Below the pieces are notes generated by a model. That model was not told the DNA's origin, made no database searches, and saw only the letters and a list, made by a program, of their open reading frames with translations. From contig CAJXOI010000008.1 in NCBI GenBank assembly GCA_913057885.1, positions 1 to 11,967 of the forward strand: 11,967 nucleotides of DNA. Direction: 5' to 3'. The position numbers and the translations under genes were made by a program. Below, one piece after another: positions 5,010 to 11,967 of the stretch (position 1 is the stretch's first letter; each line of letters starts with the position of its first letter). Source of the stretch: an uncultured Micavibrio sp. (GTDB lineage Bacteria > Pseudomonadota > Alphaproteobacteria > Micavibrionales > UBA1664).

Positions 5010-7214
5010 ATGAGTTCGATTGAAACCCGTAATATGGACGAAATTCTAAGCGAGAAATATCTCGCTTATGCTTTGTCGACTATTACGTCGCGATCTTTGC
5101 CGGATGCGCGGGATGGGATGAAACCTGTACATCGACGTATTCTGTATGCGATGCATCAGCTCAAGCTTGATCCAAATCTCAGCCCCAAAAAATGTGCCCG
5201 CGTTGTCGGTGATGTGATTGGTAAATTTCACCCACATGGTGATCAATCGGTTTATGATGCGTTGGTGCGCTTGGCACAAGATTTTGCCGTTCGCTATCCT
5301 TTAGTTGATGGGCAGGGAAATTTCGGGAATATCGATGGTGATAACGCCGCCGCAATGCGATACACGGAATCCCGCTTGACCGAGGTTGCAAAATTGATGT
5401 TGGAGGGGATCGAAGAAAACGCCGTCGATTTCCGCCCTACCTATGATGGCGAGACGATGGAACCTGTCGTATTTCCTGCTGCCTTTCCAAACTTGCTGGC
5501 CAATGGATCTAGCGGGATTGCTGTGGGGATGGCCACAAATATTCCGCCCCATAACGTGGACGAGCTATGCTCTGCGATGGAAGATATTATCGAGAGTAAT
5601 CCGTCTGTTGAAGATTTGGTCAAAAATCATATCAGCGGCCCTGATTTCCCGACGGGCGGAACATTGGTTGAAGACAGGGATGATATTATTACGGCCTATC
5701 AAACCGGGCGCGGGGCATTTCGTGTGCGGGCCAAATGGCATAAGGAAGAATTGAAACAAGGGCTATACGAAATTGTCGTCACTGAAATTCCCTATCAGGT
5801 TCAAAAATCGAAATTGATTGAAAAAATTGCCGATTTGATTAACGCCAAAAAAATTCCGATGCTGGATGATGTGCGCGATGAATCGGCCGAAGATATTCGT
5901 GTTGTATTAGTGCCGAAAAATCGAAATGTTGAACCAGAAATTTTGATGGAGGCATTGTATCGCCATAGTGATCTTGAAACGCGTTTTTCAATGAATCTGA
6001 ATGTCCTTGAAGGGGGGCGCGTGCCCCGTGTGATGGATTTAAAAGAAATCCTTCAGGCATTTCTGGATCATCGTCAGGAAGTGCTTGTTAGGCGGTCAAA
6101 CCACCGCTTGGATAAGGTTAATCACCGTATCGAGGTTTTAGACGGGTATTTGATTGCTTATCTTAATCTGGATGAAGTTATCCGCATTATTCGTTTCGAG
6201 GACAACCCAAAAGAAGAATTGATCAAGGCCTTTGGCCTAACAGATATTCAGGTCGATGCCATTTTGAATATGCGGTTGCGGTCATTGCATAAATTGGAAG
6301 AAATGGAAATCCGCAAAGAGCATGATGAGTTGTGCAAAGAACGCGATGAGCTTGAAAAACTGATTAAGTCGGAGGCTCGGCAATGGACGGCGATTAAAAA
6401 ACAAATTCAGGCCTTGCGTAAAACATTCGGCAAAGACACTGATTTGGGTGCGCGGAGAACGGAAATCGGGTCCGCCCCATCATTAGAAATCGTACCCGAG
6501 GATATGATGATTGAAAAAGAACCCATCACCGTCATCTGTTCGCATAAAGGCTGGATTCGCGCGATGAGAGGGCACGGCGTCGACCCGAAAGATTTAAAAT
6601 ATAAGGACGGTGATAAGGGTGAATTTGTTTTTCCCGCCTATACCACGGATAAAATATTGGTTTTTGCGTCCAACGGACGATTCTACACAATTGGTGGGGA
6701 TAAATTACCCGCAGGACGCGGGTTTGGAGAACCAATTCGCCTGATGGTTGATCTGCCCAATGATTGCAACATTGTCGACATGAAGATTTATGCCGAAGGT
6801 CGCAAGATGGTTGTTGCCGCAACAACAGGGCACGGTTTTATTGCACCGATGGCTGATGTCATTGCCCATACAAAGGGTGGGAAGCAGGTGCTGAATGTTG
6901 GCGATAAAGCCAGGGCCGCGGTATGCTTCACTATCAATGACGGGGATGACCATATCGCCGTTGTGGGCACAAATCGCAAATTTTTGGTGTTTCCGCTTTC
7001 TGAATTGCCGGAAATGGGGCGCGGTAAGGGTGTGATTTTGCAAAAATATAAGGGTGGCACGCTAAGCGACGTTAAAACATTCAATCTGGAACAAGGCTTG
7101 ACCTTCCGTTATGGCAGTGGTGAGCGCACCGAAGACGTATCCGCATGGATTATGGGTCGCGCCGCACAAGGGAAATTGCCTCCAAACGGCTTTCCTAAAA
7201 ATAATCAGTTTTAA
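5010..7214 (+). CDS. parC: DNA topoisomerase IV subunit A
   Basis: The DNA-cleaving subunit of topoisomerase IV, which with ParE decatenates daughter chromosomes. It has 734 residues. The winged-helix/tower region includes ALSTITSRSLPDARDGMKPV (21-40), HPHGDQSVYDALVRL (74-88) and AAMRYTESRLTE, where Tyr118 forms the covalent DNA link. The coiled coil at about 430-480 (HDELCKERDELEKLIKSEAR) is clear. The C-terminal domain from about 500 has degenerate pinwheel repeats and no GyrA box, which favours ParC over GyrA. Gln79 and Asp83 stand where E. coli ParC has Ser80 and Glu84, the main quinolone-contact positions. The start follows an in-frame stop four codons upstream. The only SD-like run (AGGGG, 4984-4988) is over 20 bases away, so initiation may rely on read-on from recO. 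Confidence 0.96.
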   Translation: MSSIETRNMDEILSEKYLAYALSTITSRSLPDARDGMKPVHRRILYAMHQLKLDPNLSPKKCARVVGDVIGKFHPHGDQSVYDALVRLAQDFAVRYPLVDGQGNFGNIDGDNAAAMRYTESRLTEVAKLMLEGIEENAVDFRPTYDGETMEPVVFPAAFPNLLANGSSGIAVGMATNIPPHNVDELCSAMEDIIESNPSVEDLVKNHISGPDFPTGGTLVEDRDDIITAYQTGRGAFRVRAKWHKEELKQGLYEIVVTEIPYQVQKSKLIEKIADLINAKKIPMLDDVRDESAEDIRVVLVPKNRNVEPEILMEALYRHSDLETRFSMNLNVLEGGRVPRVMDLKEILQAFLDHRQEVLVRRSNHRLDKVNHRIEVLDGYLIAYLNLDEVIRIIRFEDNPKEELIKAFGLTDIQVDAILNMRLRSLHKLEEMEIRKEHDELCKERDELEKLIKSEARQWTAIKKQIQALRKTFGKDTDLGARRTEIGSAPSLEIVPEDMMIEKEPITVICSHKGWIRAMRGHGVDPKDLKYKDGDKGEFVFPAYTTDKILVFASNGRFYTIGGDKLPAGRGFGEPIRLMVDLPNDCNIVDMKIYAEGRKMVVAATTGHGFIAPMADVIAHTKGGKQVLNVGDKARAAVCFTINDGDDHIAVVGTNRKFLVFPLSELPEMGRGKGVILQKYKGGTLSDVKTFNLEQGLTFRYGSGERTEDVSAWIMGRAAQGKLPPNGFPKNNQF

Positions 7215-7235
7215 AACCATCTGCATCCTATTGCG

Positions 7236-7267
7236 AAGCAGCAGACTTACGACTTGCTTTATTTTTA
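7236..7267 (+). terminator. Weak candidate terminator after parC
   Basis: AAGCAG (7236-7241) can pair with TTGCTT (7254-7259) with one G-T wobble around a 12-base loop, followed by a T-rich run (TATTTTTAT). The stem is short and not GC-rich, so termination would be leaky. A competing 5-bp stem TCTGC/GCAGA overlaps it. Confidence 0.25.
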
Positions 7268-7269
7268 TC

Positions 7270-7299
7270 TTGATATAATCCTAAGATTTAGGTTATAAA
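7270..7299 (+). promoter_or_regulatory. Candidate promoter for the 170-residue unknown gene
   Basis: Within the AT-rich 110-base gap after parC, TTGATA (7270-7275; 5/6) and TATAAA (7294-7299; 5/6) are 18 bases apart. A perfect TATAAT (7274-7279) overlaps the first element but has only a poor -35 at a 14-base spacing. Predicted +1 is near 7306. The short leader to the ATG at 7325 shows no Shine-Dalgarno. Confidence 0.35.
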
Positions 7300-7324
7300 T
7301 TAATAAATAATATTTGTCGTAAAA

Positions 7325-7837
7325 ATGAAATATAAGGATATATATTCGGTTTATCAGGATTCCGGTGACGTGCCGGAATTGCTTTATTATGCATTCGCCT
7401 GTGATAAGACAATGAAATCTCCTGCAAAAATTTCAACCGTGAAATGTGCATGGAAAATGGTTCAATATGATTTAGACAATCACCCAGAGGTTGCCGGAGA
7501 TTGTAACAAAATTGATATCTTAGGAACCTTCAAAGCAGTGTTAAGATATGCCTATGATCGGGAAGGTTTCAGCGATAGCGATGATTTTATCGCGTCAATG
7601 GAAAGGCTTTTTAATGCGTGTGTTTACAAAGGTATCCATACCATGGAGGACTTAATCGAATATACTGAGTGTCCTCTGAGTGCGGGCGATGTTCGTGACA
7701 AGTTAATTATTTTCCTGCCGCTTGGAATAAGACAACATCTTTCGCCGATGCCTGCCAATATCAATGATGACATGGATGATAAGACGCCAAAGGGTTTCAG
7801 GCGCACTTCTAAAACTCCAGCACATCTCCGTCGTTAA
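7325..7837 (+). CDS. Unrecognised 170-residue protein
   Basis: I do not recognise this family. The product looks soluble and mostly helical, with no signal peptide or membrane segment. The middle (for example ILGTFKAVLRYAYDREGFSD, residues 65-84) reads like a real globular domain. There are six cysteines (26, 41, 59, 98, 116 and near there), without a paired CxxC motif. The last 25 residues (about 146-170) are polar and end in a basic Arg/Lys-rich stretch, probably disordered; this is the part that overlaps motB antisense. The start at 7325 has no Shine-Dalgarno, but the upstream gap has candidate promoters. It is more AT-rich than its neighbours and is isolated between parC and the convergent motAB genes, so it may be lineage-specific or acquired. 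No function is proposed. Confidence 0.7.
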   Translation: MKYKDIYSVYQDSGDVPELLYYAFACDKTMKSPAKISTVKCAWKMVQYDLDNHPEVAGDCNKIDILGTFKAVLRYAYDREGFSDSDDFIASMERLFNACVYKGIHTMEDLIEYTECPLSAGDVRDKLIIFLPLGIRQHLSPMPANINDDMDDKTPKGFRRTSKTPAHLRR

Positions 7838-9260
7838 GACTTGGTGCCCGTGCTGGTGCAGGAAGGGCAGGGGCACGATTTTGGCGTTCTTGTTGTTCGC
7901 GCAATTTACGGATTTCATCGCCAATCGGGTCATCAGACATCTCCTCTTCCTCTTGGGCGTAATCAGATGCAGGGACTGAGAAATCTTCTACAGCTTCGGT
8001 TAGGGGCAGATTATTCTCCATAAACGTATCAATTGGGTCCGGTGTTTCATCGATGGTGTTATCCAGTTCAGGAATATTCTCGCGATCCTCCTCAAGAGCT
8101 TCTTGTTCAGCTTGTTGCGCCTCTAATTCTTGCTGGCGTTCACGGATGGCATCGGCTGCGGCTTGGCGGATCTCTTCAGCGTTTTTCAACTCTTCACGCA
8201 GCAGGATGACTGAAATGCGGCGGTTTCGGGGTGACAAAGGTTCATCGGGCAGCAAATGTTCACGATCGGCTTTTCCTACAACATTCTGGATTCGATTAAC
8301 GTCTAGCCCGTTATTCAACATAACCCGTTGCGAGGCAATCGCCCGATCAGATGATAGGTTCCAGTTATTATAAGTTGATCCTTCAGGATAGGGCTTGCCA
8401 TCTGTATGACCGCGCACTGAAATTTGATTTTTTTGTGGGATAATGATTTGTGTAACTTTTTGAACCAAAGCGCGCATAAAGGGAAACATGTTGGCAGAAC
8501 CGCTCGGGAACATTGATCGCCCCTCATTGTCAATAATTTGAATACGCAGCCCTTCTGGTGTAATATCAATCATAAGATTGTCCATAAGGTCATTAAGTTC
8601 AGGGGCTTTTGAGACTTCTTCATAAATCTGTTCTTTTATTTCTTCGAAATCCTGATTTTGGAATTCTTCGACAACGGCTTCAAGTTGTTCTATTTCGGCG
8701 GCCTCCATATCCTCCATCATACGATCAAGAGTTGTCGCATCCATTTCTGCACCCAAAACTTCCTCAAAAATGTTAATACCTTGGGAGAGGTTATTGCCTT
8801 CTTGTTCTGTTGACGCAGTTTTATCAGTGTCAGAGGGTTTGTTGCCGTCTATATCCTCGTCGAACGTATCGCCCTCGTAATCAGATGTCCCTAACTGATC
8901 ACGCTGATCTCCCATGGCCATGCCTGAACGCGGTGTTGTCGGGGTGGTCGGGACGGCAATATCCTGGACATTTGAAACCTGTGCTCCCTCAGGTGCCATG
9001 GTCATCCCGCCTAAAATACCGCCTGAGCCACTCAGCTCGCTGGAAACACGGGGATGCGTTGGGTCAAAATAATTTGAAATCGCGTTTTTTTGTTCTTCGG
9101 TTGTCACGTTCAACAACCACATCAACAGGAAAAACGCCATCATCGCCGTCACAAAGTCGGCATACGCCACCTTCCAGGCACCGCCATGGTGGCCGTGGCC
9201 GCCTTTTTTCACCTTTTTGATGATAATCGGCTGTGGTACTTCGTTATCGGCATTCGCCAT
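7809..9260 (-). CDS. motB: Flagellar motor stator protein MotB with long acidic C-terminal extension
   Basis: Stator subunit that anchors the MotA/MotB ion channel to peptidoglycan. After a Lys/Gly/His-rich cytoplasmic start, one membrane helix (about 29-51, AWKVAYADFVTAMMAFFLLM) carries Asp35, the conserved ion-binding Asp. A plug-like amphipathic segment follows (54-66). Residues about 90-230 form a long acidic Thr/Pro- then Glu-rich linker. The OmpA-like domain (about 234-355) shows ISVRGHTDGKPY, NNWNLSSDRAIA and LSPRNRRISVILL. At 483 residues it is far longer than the roughly 300 of enteric MotB: residues 356-483 add a Glu/Gln/Ala-rich probable coiled coil (about 354-394) and an acidic tail ending LNDGDVLEF. 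A strong Shine-Dalgarno (AGGAAGGGAGAG) lies in the 18-base gap after motA, so motAB is an operon. The 3' end overlaps the convergent unknown gene by 29 bases. Confidence 0.94.
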   Translation of the reverse strand: MANADNEVPQPIIIKKVKKGGHGHHGGAWKVAYADFVTAMMAFFLLMWLLNVTTEEQKNAISNYFDPTHPRVSSELSGSGGILGGMTMAPEGAQVSNVQDIAVPTTPTTPRSGMAMGDQRDQLGTSDYEGDTFDEDIDGNKPSDTDKTASTEQEGNNLSQGINIFEEVLGAEMDATTLDRMMEDMEAAEIEQLEAVVEEFQNQDFEEIKEQIYEEVSKAPELNDLMDNLMIDITPEGLRIQIIDNEGRSMFPSGSANMFPFMRALVQKVTQIIIPQKNQISVRGHTDGKPYPEGSTYNNWNLSSDRAIASQRVMLNNGLDVNRIQNVVGKADREHLLPDEPLSPRNRRISVILLREELKNAEEIRQAAADAIRERQQELEAQQAEQEALEEDRENIPELDNTIDETPDPIDTFMENNLPLTEAVEDFSVPASDYAQEEEEMSDDPIGDEIRKLREQQERQNRAPALPAPARAPSLNDGDVLEF

Positions 9261-9278
9261 TGGCGGCTCTCTCCCTTC

Positions 9279-10169
9279 CTATGTGAATGTCGGGGCGTTA
9301 TTTGTCGCCTCTTCAACCTCGGCAAAGCCTGGCTGCACCTCGTGATGGAGAATTTTTCGTCCAAATTCAACGGAAACTTGCGGCGCACACCCCTGAAGGA
9401 ACGCCAATATGCAAACCTTCATCACGGTGAAATATTTGACCTCAGTTTCAGCGCGGGCACCCATCGCTCCAGCCATCGGCCCAACGATTGTATAGGCCAA
9501 CCACACCCCGAGGAATGTTCCGACAAGAGCCCCACCAATCAGTTTACCTAAAACTTCGGGTGGTTCCGAAATGGACGCCATTGTTTTAATAACCCCCAAA
9601 ACAGCCGCCACAATACCAAGCGCAGGAATACCATCAGCCATGGTTTGTACGGCATGGTTAGGGTGGAACTCTTCCGTCCTGATAGTTTCAATTTCTTCAT
9701 CCATCAGGGCTTCAATTTCATGAGGATTATCATTTCCCAAAGAGATAATTCTGAGGTAATCGCATAAAAATAATTCGGCACGATGATTTTTTTGAAAGTT
9801 TGGGAAAGATTTGAAAAGCTCGCTTTCATGAGGGTTTTCAATATGTTGTTCAAGCGCCAACCACCCTTTTGTTTTCGCCATTTTGAAAATAACGAACATC
9901 AGGGATAAAAGCTCCATATAATCTTCTTTGGTGTAGGCCTCGGGCGTGAGCATTTTTTTCATGTACGCGCCAGAGGCTTTGATTGTGTGAACCGAGTTCG
10001 CAATGATAAAGGCGGAAATCGCGCAACCCATAATAATGACGGATTCCCCTAAAAGTGCGGGAAGCATAACACCCGTAATGACGCCCATAGCTTTTTGAAA
10101 ACCGGATGTGAGAATTAACCCACCGATTGTACAAACGAATACCAGTATAAAACCGATAATTTTTACCAT
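9279..10169 (-). CDS. motA: Flagellar motor stator protein MotA
   Basis: The channel subunit that converts ion flow into torque on the flagellar rotor. It has 296 residues, normal for the family, with four hydrophobic segments (about 1-22, 33-58, 177-200 and 207-232). The cytoplasmic loop has KTKGWLALEQHIENPHESEL: Glu107 aligns with E. coli Glu98 and Lys99 with Arg90, a conservative charge-preserving change at a rotor-contact position. MADGIPALGIVAAVLGVIK (about 177-195) contains Pro182, matching E. coli Pro173, and Pro231 matches Pro222. The gene starts the motAB operon, with a candidate promoter in the 89-base gap after hemB. No other flagellar genes are in the window, which is common for stator genes. 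Whether the coupling ion is H+ or Na+ cannot be read safely. Confidence 0.95.
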   Translation of the reverse strand: MVKIIGFILVFVCTIGGLILTSGFQKAMGVITGVMLPALLGESVIIMGCAISAFIIANSVHTIKASGAYMKKMLTPEAYTKEDYMELLSLMFVIFKMAKTKGWLALEQHIENPHESELFKSFPNFQKNHRAELFLCDYLRIISLGNDNPHEIEALMDEEIETIRTEEFHPNHAVQTMADGIPALGIVAAVLGVIKTMASISEPPEVLGKLIGGALVGTFLGVWLAYTIVGPMAGAMGARAETEVKYFTVMKVCILAFLQGCAPQVSVEFGRKILHHEVQPGFAEVEEATNNAPTFT

Positions 10170-10197
10170 GCTTGAATCAAAACCCCACTTTTTTGAT

Positions 10198-10225
10198 TTT
10201 ATATTTTATAAAAGTGTACCTGTAA
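10198..10225 (-). promoter_or_regulatory. Candidate motAB promoter
   Basis: On the minus strand TTACAG (10225-10220; 4/6) and TATAAA (10203-10198; 5/6) are 16 bases apart. Predicted +1 is near 10191, giving a leader of about 20 bases with a GTGGGG run. The region is AT-rich, so other -10 choices exist. No clear flagellar sigma-28 or sigma-54 element was found. Confidence 0.35.
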
Positions 10226-10258
10226 CTTGACTCTACGCCAAGATGGTTAATGAAGTAT

Positions 10259-11269
10259 TTAACGATTCAAAATAGTTGCTGCATCAAGGGCGGAATAGGT
10301 CAAAATGCCGTCGGCCCCTGCGCGTTTAAAAGATAATAAGGCCTCCATCATCGCCGTGTCATGGTCTATTGCGCCTGCAGCGGCGGCATATTTTAACATG
10401 GCGTATTCGCCACTGACGTTATAGGCGAATGTCGGCATTTCAAAACGATCTTTGACTTCGCGAACAATGTCCAAGTATGGCAGGCCGGGTTTCACCATTA
10501 CCATGTCTGCACCTTCCATAATATCCTGCTCAACCTCACGAAGGGCTTCCAGACGGTTTGCAGGGTCCATCTGATACGTTTTGCGGTCTTTAGGGCCGTG
10601 ACAACCACCAAGTGAACATCCCGCGGCATCGCGGAATGGGCCATAAAAGCCAGATGCAAATTTTGCGGCATAGGCCATGATGGGCACGTGTTCATAACCG
10701 GACTGATTAAGTCCGGAACGAATGGCCTCAACCCCGCCATCCATCATGCCTGATGGTGCGACAATATCTGCGCCTGCGTCAGCCGCATTTACTGCCTGCA
10801 TCGCCAGATAATTCAATGTGCGGTCGTTATCTACATCCATTCCGTCGTCTGTTAATGGGCCACAGTGACCGTGTTCCGTATATTCACAAAAACAGGTATC
10901 GGCAATCACTAATGTTTCGGGCGACGCTTGTTTGGCAATGTCGATCATACGATAGAGTAAACCGCCTTTACGCATGGCATCAGAGCCAATCGGGTCTTTA
11001 TTTTTAGATACACCAAACACCATAATCGCGGGAAGGCCGGCCTGAGCACATTCGTTGACACGGTCACCTAGGCTTTTTTCCGTTTCACGAAAAACGCCTG
11101 GCATGGATGAAATTTCCTCTCGATCAGAGGCGTTTTCTTCGACAAAAATGGGGTAAATCAGATCGTTAACTGTTAAATGTGTTTCCATGACCAGTCGACG
11201 CATGGTGTTATTTGCACGTAGGCGACGAAATCTTTTTTCTGGTTTAGCGATGTCGAGGTCATTGACCAT
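10259..11269 (-). CDS. hemB: Porphobilinogen synthase (delta-aminolevulinic acid dehydratase), zinc type
   Basis: Condenses two 5-aminolevulinate molecules into porphobilinogen in tetrapyrrole (haem) synthesis. The 336-residue length is normal. Two active-site lysines are visible: Lys203 in MAYAAKFASGFYGPFRDA and Lys260 in MVMVKPGLPYLDIV. The metal-site segment DTCFCEYTEHGHCG (124-137) has all three cysteines (126, 128, 136) of the zinc-dependent class; many alphaproteobacterial HemB proteins have Asp/Ala there instead and rely on Mg. Other family blocks are NRLEALREVEQDIMEGADM and AYNVSGEYAMLKYAA. The lid region carries two extra cysteines (218 and 223, in CSLGGCHG). An AAGGA Shine-Dalgarno 6-7 bases upstream supports the start at 11269. 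It diverges from the enoyl-CoA hydratase-family gene with only 26 bases between starts, so its own promoter must lie at or inside that gene. Confidence 0.96.
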   Translation of the reverse strand: MVNDLDIAKPEKRFRRLRANNTMRRLVMETHLTVNDLIYPIFVEENASDREEISSMPGVFRETEKSLGDRVNECAQAGLPAIMVFGVSKNKDPIGSDAMRKGGLLYRMIDIAKQASPETLVIADTCFCEYTEHGHCGPLTDDGMDVDNDRTLNYLAMQAVNAADAGADIVAPSGMMDGGVEAIRSGLNQSGYEHVPIMAYAAKFASGFYGPFRDAAGCSLGGCHGPKDRKTYQMDPANRLEALREVEQDIMEGADMVMVKPGLPYLDIVREVKDRFEMPTFAYNVSGEYAMLKYAAAAGAIDHDTAMMEALLSFKRAGADGILTYSALDAATILNR

Positions 11270-11289
11270 GGTGGATCCTTATCTATAAT
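11262..11289 (+). promoter_or_regulatory. Near-consensus sigma-70 promoter for a probably leaderless gene
   Basis: TTGACC (11262-11267; 5/6) and a perfect TATAAT (11284-11289) are 16 bases apart. Six bases follow before the ATG at 11296, so the predicted +1 is the A of the start codon. No Shine-Dalgarno fits this gene. The -35 box overlaps the hemB start codon (11267-11269, opposite strand), so transcription in the two directions would interfere. Confidence 0.7.
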
Positions 11290-11295
11290 TTTCTA

Positions 11296-11967
11296 ATGTC
11301 TTATATTGAAGTAACTGAAAAAGACGATCAAGTCCATATCACCCTCAACAGGCCAGATGCACTGAATGCGCTGAATCACGATAAGGTATGTCGCATTCAA
11401 GAAATTCTTAATGATTATAGAGATAAAGATAATATTGCCGAAATTGTTTTTAGTGGCGCAGGGGATCGCGCATTTTGCGCAGGGGGTGATGTTAAGGCAA
11501 TTTATTACGTCGGCAAAAGCGATTTTAAAACGGCATGCAGTTACTTTTATGATGAATATCAAATGAATAAGGCTATTTTTCATTACCCAAAACCAATCAC
11601 TAGCCATTGTCATGGATTTGTTATGGGCGGCGGCTATGGCATTGCTGGGAACAGTCGTCATATTGTTATAGACAATACCATTAAATTTGCCATGCCTGAA
11701 ACCATGATCGGGTTTTTCCCTGATGTTGGTATTGCCTATCATTTGGCGCGCGCAGGGGCGCTGGGAATGTATATTGCCTTAACAGGTGATGTTTTCTATG
11801 CGGATATGATGATGGCGGCAGGTCTGGCGACAAAATGTTTGTCAAATTTTGAAGAGCCGGCATATTTAGATGAAATTAAAAACCATTTTTCAAAACTATC
11901 GGTTCAGGAAATATTTCAATCGCTTGAAGAGGATAATAGCGATTTTGCGCAAGAGACATTAAAGACA
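11296..11967 (+). CDS. Enoyl-CoA hydratase/isomerase family protein, 3-hydroxyisobutyryl-CoA hydrolase-like (3' end cut)
   Basis: The first 224 residues of a crotonase-fold protein running off the right edge. The opening is VHITLNRPDALNALN (13-27); the oxyanion-hole segments are RAFCAGGDVKAIY (58-70) and HGFVMGGGYGIAG (106-118). FAMPETMIGFFPDVGIAYHL (131-150) follows, with Glu135 and Asp143 at the catalytic positions. The PET...FPDVG form and the following LARAGALGMYIALTGD match the 3-hydroxyisobutyryl-CoA hydrolase branch (valine degradation) better than ordinary enoyl-CoA hydratases; such proteins are about 350 residues, so about a third is missing. The start at 11296 gives the usual short N-terminus. 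No Shine-Dalgarno is present, and a strong promoter predicts a leaderless mRNA. The specific substrate is inferred; another crotonase activity is possible. Confidence 0.88.
   Translation, partial: MSYIEVTEKDDQVHITLNRPDALNALNHDKVCRIQEILNDYRDKDNIAEIVFSGAGDRAFCAGGDVKAIYYVGKSDFKTACSYFYDEYQMNKAIFHYPKPITSHCHGFVMGGGYGIAGNSRHIVIDNTIKFAMPETMIGFFPDVGIAYHLARAGALGMYIALTGDVFYADMMMAAGLATKCLSNFEEPAYLDEIKNHFSKLSVQEIFQSLEEDNSDFAQETLKT

Noticed and set aside
7774..7802. CGCC/GGCG stem downstream of motB on the minus strand
   Set aside because: Four base pairs with an 11-base loop and no T-run give no support for a terminator.
7842..7880. Inverted repeat GTGCCC ... GGGCAC near the convergent ends of the unknown gene and motB, as a possible bidirectional terminator
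   Set aside because: The loop is about 20 bases and no T-run follows on either strand. The repeat is explained by the Ala/Pro-rich codons of the MotB tail.
10240..10263. GTTAA/TTAAC inverted repeat just after the hemB stop as a terminator
   Set aside because: The stem is only 5 bp and AT-rich, with no T-tract, so it is not a credible terminator.
11275..11310. Minus-strand promoter for hemB (TATAGA or TATAAG hexamers)
   Set aside because: No acceptable -35 occurs at 15-19 bases for either hexamer. hemB must be transcribed from somewhere nearby, but the exact site cannot be supported.

Overview
The window looks like ordinary chromosomal sequence from an alphaproteobacterium of moderate GC, visibly lower in the intergenic gaps. 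The taxonomic reading rests on protein flavour. RecO has the CAVTGAT...SPKTGRAV block, ParC has HPHGDQSVYDALVRLAQDF, and MotB opens with a Gly/His-rich segment followed by AWKVAYADFVTAMMAFFLLMWLL. No mobile element, CRISPR array, tRNA or rRNA is visible. A more exact placement cannot be supported from the sequence alone.

Positions 1-3640, plus strand: a tightly packed run of four genes. They are a PfkA-family phosphofructokinase, a small membrane protein with a bacterial PH domain, a secreted YcbB/LdtD-type L,D-transpeptidase, and (after a 66-base gap with its own candidate promoter) a YcbK/MepK-type M15 peptidase with a Tat-like signal. The last two form a make-and-cut pair for 3-3 peptidoglycan cross-links and match the ycbB-ycbK gene order of E. 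coli. A good intrinsic terminator closes the run and lies inside the 3' end of the convergent next gene.

Positions 3590-7214: a histidine phosphatase (minus) and recO (plus) diverge with overlapping start codons. recO is followed after 30 bases by parC, the topoisomerase IV A subunit.

Positions 7215-10258: a 110-base AT-rich gap leads into an unrecognised 170-residue gene (plus), which overlaps the 3' end of motB by 29 bases. motA and motB (minus) encode the flagellar stator; MotB carries a long acidic, coiled-coil-like C-terminal extension.

Positions 10259-11967: hemB (minus), encoding a porphobilinogen synthase with the three-cysteine zinc motif. It diverges from a truncated enoyl-CoA hydratase-family gene resembling 3-hydroxyisobutyryl-CoA hydrolase, which runs off the right edge.

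I do not see a clearly novel system. The best second-look items are a near-consensus promoter whose predicted +1 is the A of the last gene's ATG (likely leaderless), weaker versions of that arrangement at pfkA and recO, a calcium-loop-like motif in the PH-domain membrane protein, the mixed ATP/PPi signature of the phosphofructokinase, the zinc-type HemB and the MotB tail.
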